Made by a program: the position numbers and the translations under genes
The notes under the pieces: model-generated
Told to the model about the DNA's origin: nothing
What the model saw: the letters and a program-made list of their open reading frames with translations, nothing else
Database searches by the model: none
Shown: piece by piece, positions 33,601 to 45,600 of the stretch
Layout of the letters: each line of letters starts with the position of its first letter
Position numbering within the stretch: the stretch's first letter is position 1
Source: Arion vulgaris
Lineage: Eukaryota > Mollusca > Gastropoda > Stylommatophora > Arionidae
Length of the DNA: 64,000 nt
NCBI GenBank assembly: GCA_020796225.1
Contig: CM036762.1
Coordinates: 15,009,786-15,073,785 of the forward strand
Direction: 5' to 3'

Positions 33601-36600
33601 TGCTTGATTTCTATATCTTTCAAAACAAATCAATGTTCTATTAGTCCGTAAGTGTTCCGATCTACTCCTCAGTATGTCTCTTAGCATGTGACAACTAATG
33701 ACACCGGTTCTTTATTGGTTTACTTTTCTTATTTGTTTACCAGTATAGTGCTCTTGCCTAGCTACAGCACATTTGACTTGGAATTATTGCAGTGTAGTTA
33801 GGGTTGTAGATTCACTACTATTACTTGAATATCAGTTACTAGAGGTTGATAGAACATATCAGTTTGGAAATGGTAACATTCCACAAAATTAAGGACATAC
33901 TATGTAACAAATACTTGTTCAATAAGATGAGAAATAGGATTCTTCAGTGTTACATACATCCAATATTGATATATGGAAGTTGTTCTTCTTCTTCTTCTGC
34001 GATCAACTTTTGCTATGCGACTAGAGTATGTGTCATAAACAGGGCGGTGCACTTGAGGTCTTCATCGGTTTGTTCTGAATAGTTGTTCCTGTTGGCCAGA
34101 TTTCCATTCTCACACTGGTCAGGCTGGGGCAGTCTTGCGGGATTTGCTTCGGGGACTGCTTTGGTGCTCCACAGGTGCAGGCAGTCAAGCTCCAGAGATG
34201 CATTCTATGGAGGTATGTGCTAAGGCCGCAGTGTCCTGCTTCTAAGTCTGAAGACTGTGGTCTGCGATTTTCTGTTTAATATATTTATGTTGACATGCTC
34301 TGGGTTGTACCCTTCGTTTGTTTTTCTCCACATCATTTTTCTGACATATGGAAGTGAATCTTGGACAACAAACAAAAAAAGACAAGAAAAATTCTTGAAG
34401 TCACAGAGATGTAGTTTTAGAGAATCCTATGGACTTCTAAAAGGACTAGTGTAGATTTGCTGATAAAGGGACTAGTGTAGATGTGCTGAAAGAGATCAGT
34501 TTTAAAAACCAAAAACCAGACAAACATTCTAAGTAAGCAGTCATAGATAGTTTTTTTGGTAATAGTCTGACTTCATGTCGTGGAAGAACGTCAACATCTG
34601 AGATGGTAGAAAACACCAGAGACATAGATTTGTGGAGATACATGATCACCTATGCCAGCCGTCACTGCACCTGATGATGATGAGATAGTTTTTTAGAATG
34701 TAATGCGAAGACATGGATTAGAGCACATTGTGACAACAGGAACAATTTCTTGGTAGAGAGATAGAGGATGACAGAGCAAGAGAGAAGATGACAGAGCGAG
34801 AGAGAAAATACTGAGCAACCTGATAACATGCCATGGAAAAGCTTCAAGAACTGAGTTGATTGACAGAAAGTTGTCGTAATTCATGATTACCAACAAACGA
34901 GAAGGCAATCTAAGGGTCTATGGCTGAAGGAATGACTTCATTGCACCGGATTTTACCCCATATAGCTTGGTCCCTCTCCACAGTAGTGGCACACCACCTG
35001 TTGAGAGTATTGCACAAGGCACAAACTCCGTAGCTCCGGCAACAATTCTAGGGATCTCTGGAAAAAATTCACTTGTGAATAGAACGGCATGACCAGAGAT
35101 CGCTGAAGAAGAAGAAGAACAGAACGGCATGGTACGGATTAGAACCCATGACCATGGAATGCAAAGCAAAGGTTTAGCCACAGAGATCACTATGATTATT
35201 AGTAACTGTTGTTTGATGATGATGGATGATGGAAGCACAGAGATCACTATGATTATTAGTAACTGTTGTTTGATGATGATGGATGATAGAAGCACAGAGA
35301 TGACTATGATTATTAGTAACTGTTGTTTGATGATGATGGATGATGGAAGAACAGAGATCACTATGATTATTAGTAACTGTTGTTTGATGATGATGGATGA
35401 TGGAAGAACAGAGATGACTATGATTATTAGTAACTGTTGTTTGATGATGATGGATGATGGAAGAACAGAGATGACTATGATTATTAGTAACTGTTGTTTG
35501 ATGATGATGGATGATGGAAGAACAGAGATGACTATGATTATTAGTAACTGTTGTTTGATGATGATGGATGATGGAAGAACAGAGATCACTATGATTATTA
35601 GTAACTGTTGTTTGATGATGATGGATGATGGAAGCACAGAGATCACTATGATTATTAGTAACTGTTGTTTGATGATGATGGATGATGGAAGAACAGAGAT
35701 CACTATGATTATTAGTAACTGTTGTTTGATGATGATGGATGATGGAAGAACAGAGATGACTATGATTATTAGTAACTGTTGTTTGATGATGATAGATGAT
35801 AGAAGAACAGAGATGACTATGATTATTAGTAACTGTTGTTTGATGATGATGGAAGAACAGAGATGACTATGATTATTAGTAACTGTTGTTTGATGATGAT
35901 GGATGATGGAAGAACAGAGATCACTATGATTATTAGTAACTGTTGTTTGATGATGATGGATGATGGAAGAACAGAGATCACTATGATTATTAGTAACTGT
36001 TGTTTGATGATGATGGATGATGGAAGAACAGAGATCACTATGATTATTAGTAACTGTTGTTTGATGATGATGGATGATGGAAGAACAGAGATGACTATGA
36101 TTATTAGTAACTGTTGTTTGATGATGATGGATGATGGAAGAACAGAGATCACTATGATTATTAGTAACTGTTGTTTGATGATGATAGATGATAGAAGAAC
36201 AGAGATCACTATGATTATTAGTAACTGTTGTTTGATGATGATGGATGATGGAAGAACAGAGATCACTATGATTATTAGTAACTGTTGTTTGATGATGATG
36301 GATGATGGAAGCACAGAGATCACTATGATTATTAGTAACCGTTGTTTGATGATGATAGATGATAGAAGAACAGAGATCACTATGATTATTAGTAACTGTT
36401 GTTTGATGATGATGGATGATGGAAGAACAGAGATCACTATGATTATTAGTAACTGTTGTTTGATGATGATGGATGATGGAAGAACAGAGATGACTATGAT
36501 TATTAGTAACTGTTGTTTGATGATGATGGATGATGGAAGAACAGAGATGACAATGATTATTAGTAACTGTTGTTTGATGATGATGGATGATGGAAGAACA

Positions 36601-39600
36601 GAGATCACTATGATTATTAGTAACTGTTGTTTGATGATGATAGATGATAGAAGAACAGAGATCACTATGATTATTAGTAACTGTTGTTTGATGATGATGG
36701 ATGATGGAAGAACAGAGATCACTATGATTATTAGTAACTGTTGTTTGATGATGATGGATGATGGAAGAACAGAGATCACTATGATTATTAGTAACTGTTG
36801 TTTGATGATGATGGATGATGGAAGAACAGAGATCACTATGATTATTAGTAACTGTTGTTTGATGATGATGGATGATGGAAGAACAGAGATCACTATGATT
36901 ATTAGTAACTGTTGTTTGATGATGATAGATGATAGAAGAACAGAGATCACTATGATTATTAGTAACTGTTGTTTGATGATGATGGATGATGGAAGAACAG
37001 AGATCACTATGATTATTAGTAACTGTTGTTTGATGATGATGGATGATGGAAGAACAGAGATGACTATGATTATTAGTAACTGTTGTTTGATGATGATGGA
37101 TGATGGAAGAACAGAGATCACTATGATTATTAGTAACTGTTGTTTGATGATGATGGATGATGGAAGAACAGAGATCACTATGATTATTAGTAACTGTTGT
37201 TTGATGATGATGGATGATGGAAGAACAGAGATCACTATGATTATTAGTAACTGTTGTTTGATGATGATGGATGATGGAAGAACAGAGATCACTATGATTA
37301 TTAGTAACTGTTGTTTGATGATGATGGATGATGGAAGAACAGAGATCACTATGATTATTAGTAACTGTTGTTTGATGATGATGGATGAACAGAGATCACT
37401 ATGATTATTAGTAACTGTTGTTTGATGATGATGGATGATGGAAGAACAGAGATCACTATGATTATTAGTAACTGTTGTTTGATGATGATGGATGATGGAA
37501 GAACAGAGATCACTATGATTATTAGTAACTGTTGTTTGATGATGATGGATGATGGAAGAACAGAGATCACTATGATTATTAGTAACTGTTGTTTGATGAT
37601 GATGGATGATGGAAGAACAGAGATCACTATGATTATTAGTAACTGTTGTTTGATGATGATGGATGATGGAAGAACAGAGATCACTATGATTATTAGTAAC
37701 TGTTGTTTGATGATGATGGATGATGGAAGCACAGAGATCACTATGATTATTAGTAACTGTTGTTTGATGATGATGGATGATGGAAGAACAGAGATCACTA
37801 TGATTATTAGTAACTGTTGTTTGATGATGATGGATGATGGAAGAACAAAGATCACTATGATTATTAGTAACTGTTGTTTGATGATGATGGATGATGGAAG
37901 CACAGAGATCACTATGATTATTAGTAACTGTTGTTTGATGATGATGGAAGAACAGAGATCACTATGATTATTGGTAACTGTTGTTTGATGATGATGGATG
38001 ATAGAAGCACAGAGATGACTATGATTATTGGTAACTGTTGTTTGATGATGATGGATGATGGAAGAACAGAGATCACTATGATTATTAGTAACTGTTGTTT
38101 GATGATGATGGATGATGGAAGAACAGAGATCACTATGATTATTAGTAACTGTTGTTTGATGATGATGGATGATAGAAGCACAGAGATCACTATGATTATT
38201 AGTAACTGTTGTTTGATGATGATGGATGATGGAAGAACAGAGATGACAATTTATTTGTTTGTTATGTAGAGGATTAAAACCTCTTTACACTGAGGCACGC
38301 ACTTTTCAACCTAAGGGCCAACCTTGCTTTGGTTATAACAGAGTGTGTGGGCTAACAAACATGAAAAATAAGCATGAACTTCTGGAGAATCCAAATGACA
38401 AACTGGTGAAAACAAACCTTTATAGCACTTGGTATGAAGGAGTCAACTGATCGTCTCTCTGGTCTACACATGCCCACCAGCCTTAAATTGATCAAATCAG
38501 TGATTCTGAGGCATTGTGATGTCCATTCTATGACTGTTTGCTGTTTTCTGTAATATCAAAGTCAGAAAATACATACAAGTTACAACAGAACAAAACCAGT
38601 ATTGAGCTGAATGGTACAACTATCTGATATCATTGCTATACATATATTCTATGGTACAACTACCTGATATCATTACTCTATGTATGTTCTATGGTACAAC
38701 TAGTATTATCGATATAAGGATATCCAGGTAAGACATCTGATAATGTTCCTCTGATGATCAGAGTCGATATGCTCTAGAAAATCATTTTATATCTTTATAT
38801 GGTACCTTGCGACCGCCCGAGTGGTTACCAGGGCCCAAATTTGGGGTGTAAAGAATAGAACCACTCTAACCTGCCACGCATGTCGTAAGAGGCGACTAAG
38901 GAGGTTTGGCTGAAATCGGATGCATGTGTCTTAAACGTGTAAAGGCATATGCGTTTAGGGTTTACCAAACCAATGTGCAACATATACACGTCACATTCGG
39001 CAAAGATCAAACATATCACAGAGTGATTAAAATTGGTCGTAAGAACGAACGCAAAGAAGGAGAAGAGAGGTACCTTGCATTTCATTGACTCAGCGCACTA
39101 CATTGCTATGCTTCTTAATAATGTCTCCTCTTATGCTCCATAATATACATATATATATATATATATGTTAAATATATACATGATATGTATTTATTAGATT
39201 ATTATTTTTTCCATTTCTAGTTTTTCAAATTTATTTCATTTTTCGTCACATATTTTCAGTTGAAGGCCATTACAGATTTATTGTCTGACTGTATATGTTT
39301 TGTATCTGAGGGTCACAGAAATGTGGTTTAACAGAAGAATGATGAGAATCCCATAGACTGCTAAATGACTAATGTTGAGGTGTTGAATAAAATAAGAGAA
39401 AGTTTATCATTAATATAAGAAAGAGACAGTCATCATTTTTCGGGCATGTTATGAGGAGGGGAGGTTTAGAACACATTGTGACAACCGGTAAAATCGAGGT
39501 AGACGAGACAGAGAGAAAATTTTGGATAGACTGACTTCATGGCACAGTAGATCATCAACATTTGAATTAATAGCAAACACCAATGACATAGATTTGTGGA

Positions 39601-42600
39601 GATCCATGATCGCCTACGCCAGCCGACACCACATCTGATTATGATGTATATGTTATGTCTGCCATATAGGAAGTCTGAATTTCTTTGCTTCTTTTGTATC
39701 CTTTGCTAGATAAAGGTTTTTTGATCAAAACATCACTATGTTTTTGCACTTTGTAAAACTATAGTACTTAGTTTTTACATGTTTTGCCATTGCTACAGTT
39801 CATCTAACTGATATCATTTTTATATAAGATCTACAGTCCGGCTAACCAACATCATTACTCTATAGCACTTACCTTCCTGCTCTTGGCACAAACACAGCTA
39901 AAGCATTGACAAGTTTCACTACTTCCTGCTCTAGTCTTGCTGGCCCCACTACCAACACAGGCCTCCCACAGAGCACACTAAAGATCACATGTTCTATCTT
40001 CTGATAGTTGGACAGAACTTCAGACAAACCCACACCTGCTGATCAGTCAGTGACAAGAAAGTGTGTTACTGATAACGTCAATCTCAAAATGTAACATTTT
40101 CTAAAATTAGAATAGTAAATTGTTAACTTTTACGGCAACTAATTGTTCTGTTGTTATTGAGCTGTTACTTTTCAAATTATATTTTAAGTTATACCCCCTT
40201 CATTACTATGTCAGCATCTTATTACATCTTCTGCCGTCTGACATTTGTCATGATGAAGTTAGACTTTGCTCTGATACCATTCTACAGTAGAACTCCCAAT
40301 GTGGTACTTTAACTCGTTCCACGCTTTAAGCCGCACACTGCGCCACTGCGGAAATCCGTTGCACGCCATAAGCCGCACACTGCGCCATAGAGTTGCTTCC
40401 CTTATAAAAAGTCTTTCTTGTATTACTTCTACTGTTTTACTTATACTACTTTTCAACCTTGTTATTTTATTTGGTTGTCCAGTTTTCTTCAATTTAGTAT
40501 ACAATAATATATATATGTTTATTTATTGACGAGTAGTTGGGATCGCTTTATTTTTAAAATTTTTTTATTTTTACTTCCCTTGAATTAACTGCTTAAAAAT
40601 TGAGGAAATAACTGTGCGTGGAAAGAGTTAAAGTGGGATTTTGTTTTATTCTTTAAATATTACAGCTACATATCTCTACAAATGTGTGTCTTGTTGGATA
40701 ATATGCATACACTTTGACCGTTATTCTTCTCCCTCGAATGCACCATATCGACCACTTGTTAACCACTCTTTGTAATTTGTATGTGATCTAAGCCTAAGAT
40801 CAATTGTACATTGTGTCAGTTATGCACCTACAAGTAGGCCAGCACATACGATTTTTGCAATGCTTTTTATTTAGTAGGGCAGCTTCCCTAGGTCCTACAT
40901 CAGTCACTTCTTTCAACATGCCTTGTAGGTCGCAGTGGTACTATTCTTTGCTCCCTTGCTGGCCCCAGCACCACACGGGCAAGACTGATATTCTGTTGTG
41001 CTTATTCTACATACAGTAGGGTCCTAACAGGGGCACAACATACTTATGTTCTCGGAGCAATCCACACACAGATCAAAAGTTTTTTTGTGGTTCCCCCTCC
41101 CTTCCCCGATCCAGAAGCACTTGAGCTTTTCAGCTCTTCGACTCGGTGCCATGGACATCGTAACCCTTCGGTTTGGTGCCACGAATACCGTAAATCTGGG
41201 GAATCTGTAGCTTTTTCTGCCATCCGCGGAATTGAACCCGCACACACAGAGGGATAGTCACCCGTAGTCCAAGCGTTACGAACACGCTGGGCAGACGGGC
41301 TACAAAGGGGTTAATTTAGTTGATAAGAACAAATGCCAACAAAAAAAAGTCAATGCTCTATTTCAGCAGCAAACAGTCACCATAGAATGTAATAATCACA
41401 CTACATAGTTTCACCTGGTCTGCCAAAGGTCAGGTTGTTAATCCAATCTCCAACTGTATATACTCCCCGACTTGGTTTCCTGACAGATAAAAATACACAT
41501 CTATGTTTAGCTCATAAATAAAATTGTGTCTTTCCATTTATCTAAAAATATTATATGAAGTTTCCATTTATCTAAAAATATTATACGAAGTTTCCCTTTA
41601 TCTAAAAATATTATATGAAGTTTCCATTTATCTAAAAATATTATATGAAGTTTCCTTTATCTAAAATATTATATGAAGTTTCCATTTATCTAAAAATATA
41701 AAATGGAAGTTTCCATTTATCTAAAAATATTATATGAAGTTTCCATTTATCTAAAAATATTATATGAAGTTTCCCTTTATCTAAAAATATTATATGAAGT
41801 TTCCATTTATCTAAAAATATAAAATGGAAGTTTCCATTTATCTAAAAATATAAAATGGAAGTTTCCATTTATCTAAAAATATAAAATGGAAGTTTCCATT
41901 TATCTAAAAATATAAAATGGAAGTTTCCATTTATCTAAAAATATAAAATGGAAGTTTCCATTTATCTAAAAATATAAAATGGAAGTTTCCATTTATCTAA
42001 AAATATAAAATGAAGTTTCCATTTATCTAAAAATATAAAATGAAATTTCCATTTATCTAAAAATATAAAATGGAAGTTTCTATTTATCTAAAAATATTAT
42101 ATGAAGTTTCCATTTATCTAAAAATATTATACAAAGTTTCCCTTTATCTTAAAATATTATACGAAGTTTCCATTTATCTAAAAATATAAAATGGAAGTTT
42201 TCATTTATCTAAAAATATAAAATGGAAGTTTCCATTTATCTAAAAATATATAATGAAGTTTCCATTTATCTAAAAATACAAAATTTAGCTCATAAATAAA
42301 ATGATGTCTTTCCATTTATCTAAAACTACAAAAAGAAGTTTTCATTGAACTAAAAATACACATAATAAACTCCCCCACATAATAAACTCACCAAACTCCA
42401 GTAGTCTTGGAAGAAGGTATGCCAAAATACTCTGAAATAAAAGACAAATGTTGTCTTATTTGAACAACAAGTTTGTTAACAGAATCAACGTCACTGCAGT
42501 TCACTGATCAACAAGGCAGAACAGGCCATTAAGACTTTGGAGTACTATTTAGTTTAGTTTAGTTGTCGGATCATCACTGCACGTCGAACAAATTAGTCCA

Positions 42601-45600
42601 TAAGTGCTCCGATCTCTCCCTCAGTATGTCCATCAGCGTGTGGCGACTAACGACACCGGTTCTTTGTTGGTTTACAATTCTTCTTTGTCTGCCAGCATAG
42701 CGTTCTTGTTGAGCTACACCACACTTAACTTTGAGTTCTTGCAGACTGGTTAGTGTTGTGGATTCACCGCTATTACGTGAATCATGTACACGCCCTCTCT
42801 CCCTTAAGGAATTTATAATATCAGCCTGGTCCATTGCTCGTCCGCTTTGGACAGCAGCCATACCTGCAAGCCTATCCGCATGTTCATTCCCCTTTACACC
42901 TGCATGCCCTGGCACAAAAATAAAACTGATCTTTGTCAGCTTAGACCTCCCAGCGATTCTATCCAATGTCTCCTAGCCCATCCTGTTTCAATCTTCCTGA
43001 GCATACTCATTGAGTCACTGAGAAAACATGCATGGATAAAAGTCCTATTACAAGCACACAGTACTATTACAAGCACACAGTTTTATATCAATATTGTATT
43101 GTCGAGGTCTCTGTGACGTAGAGGTTATGTGCTCGCCTCTCATTTCAAAAGTACTTGGTTCGCTCATTTGTGGAGCCTCTCTTTAGCCTGTTACGCCCTT
43201 GGCGTTTAGGGCAGCAACAAACGCACACCATTCTTCCCTGTTCATGGCCTTCCTCTGTATTGTGTTCCAGCTATGATTCATTTCCTTCAGTTCTTGCTCT
43301 ATCGTTCTCCTCCAGGTCGTCTTGGGTCTTCCATGTTTTCGCCTACCCTCTGGAGTCCATCTCAGTGCAGTTTTCGTGTCGGAGCCAGTCTCCATGTGCA
43401 TCACATGTCCAATCCATCTCCAGCGTCGTCTTCGGATGATAGTGCCCATATTCTCTTGTTGGCATCGTGCAAGCAATTCTTGGTTCGAGATAGTAGTCGG
43501 CCAGTACACGCGTAAGATTTTTATTTGTGGAGCCATTGGGATATTTTTCCAGAGATCCTGATCTTAGTGTAAGTGAGATCGAGTTCCTAGTCCTATCGGA
43601 GATGGACTATAAAATGTAGGCCCTGTGTTCAAATTGAACAGGTAAAAACTCTTAGCAGTTCAAAATTGAGAAGAGCAGGCTGGAAAGCCGCTGCCCTGGC
43701 AAAAATTCATTTGAAGAAAGTTTTAAAATAAAATTTCCACAAAATATCTTCACCATCTTCAAAATTAAATCGGAAACCCTCGCCAGTGCTACTGGGTTTG
43801 TGAACTGTCACTGAGATCTTCCTGTGTAGGGCAGAGTTCACAGCACACATGGTTATTCACAGAAGTGCAATGATGATGGTCCAATCAATCAATCAATTGT
43901 ATTGTATAAATTCTACTTCATCTATATGGTTACAAATTCTACTCATAGCTAAGTGTCTTTTACCACTACTCAAGAGGTCAGGTCTGTATCATCAGTCCTC
44001 GCAACCTCTGAAGTTGAAGAAGGCCTGCCTGTATGGCTGGGGACATTGATAATAAGGAAAGCAGGTTTTCACGCAAAAATCAGTCAGAAGTGCCAGTACC
44101 AGGTGCCCAGACTACACCTGAATTCATAGCGGGTGAATGCAAGAAGAAGAAGAATCAGTCCTCATCACATCCAAAAGCACACAAGGAAGAGACAAAATAT
44201 TTCCCCTCAATTCAGTCGTGTGCCTTTTCTACCTCAAACCTAGTCCTATACGTCTTTAAGCTCTTCTTCAAAAGTTCTCTGCCCTAGGCCTCACTTTTTT
44301 TTTCAACTGTCCATGCGATGCCCACTACATTGCATGTCTTGGCTGTCTTTCTTTTCTTATCCTGAGAATATGTCCAATCCATCACCACCGTCGAGAAGGC
44401 TGACTGGAAGCATTGCAAGACAGGCACGTTTTGGAACACACAGGGAAATAGGAGTAGAGTAGGGCCTAGAAATACATGGAGACAAGAGCTGGAGATATTA
44501 AAAGGATAAGCAAGAAGTGGAAAGAATTGGAAGGAATGGCGAGAGAGAGGAAGGATTGGAAGAAGTTTGTTGAAGACCTGTGCTCTGTTGGGAGTTGAAA
44601 GGTGAAGAAGATGAAGAAGATGAAGAAGAATTTCCCATTTGTATACAAAAATGCTTAATGGCAATTTGTTTTTTCCTGTTGGTAAAAATTATCAAGTCAG
44701 ACATCTAAATTTTAAACAGAACAAGAATTGAAACGAATTTTATAATAAAATATAAACAAGCTTTACGTCACTTACCATCTTCAGTGACAGCTGTCTCACA
44801 CCTCTCAGATAACCTTTGAAGATTGTGCGTTGTGTTTGAGTATCCATTTCCAGGATTTATTAAATATTGGTACAGATCCTGAGCTGAGCTTGCTGTGAAG
44901 ACTGAGGAGACATCAGAATCTGATCTAACTCTTTGAAAGCTGATTTCATTACTAGCTCCAGTTTGGATAACATTTCCATCCTGTGAGTGTGTCTGTTCAG
45001 TTACAAGATGATTGTCATGTGAAAGCAAATTTGATAGTTTAGAAGCAGAGTTATTTTTGATACTGTCTTGAGATGTCATTTGAACAAGTTTCTTCGCAAA
45101 TTCACCTCCATTTGTCAGTATCCATGACGATGACACAATGTTTGCGATTTTAGAGTCGATCAATAAATCTTCTGGAAAATATACAGAAGAAGGAAGTTCA
45201 AAGTTTTCGCTGCTTTTAATTGTTTCAATTTCTTCTATTTTCACTAAGCTCAACAATTCATCCTTCTTGTTTTGATTTGTTGGATAACCATTTATGCTTC
45301 CAGAAAGTTGTTGCTGGTTATCTTGAGAAGTTGTGTGGTCATTATAAGACTGTGATTTCATCTGTTCAGATACATGTAGTATTTGTCTACCAGACTTTAT
45401 ATAACTTTTAGTTGAAGTCTCAGTCGAACTGAATTTTCCAGAAATGTGTGAGTATTTTGATAGACTTTGTGTATCACTATTTGCAAGACTTAATGCTTTA
45501 TCTGAAGATCTTTGTGAATCCCCACAAGCGTTTAAATCTTCAACATTGGAATCTTCCATATAAAAATTGCTAGTCTTCACCAAACTTTCCTTTATTAATT

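Noticed and set aside
35826..37404. Long overlapping frames on both strands (507 and 522 codons)
   Set aside because: Both follow from the 57-nt period of the satellite being a multiple of three. Monomer variants change amino acids freely.
35178..38248. CRISPR-like regular array
   Set aside because: Monomers are contiguous with no unique spacers, and the context is a eukaryotic intron.
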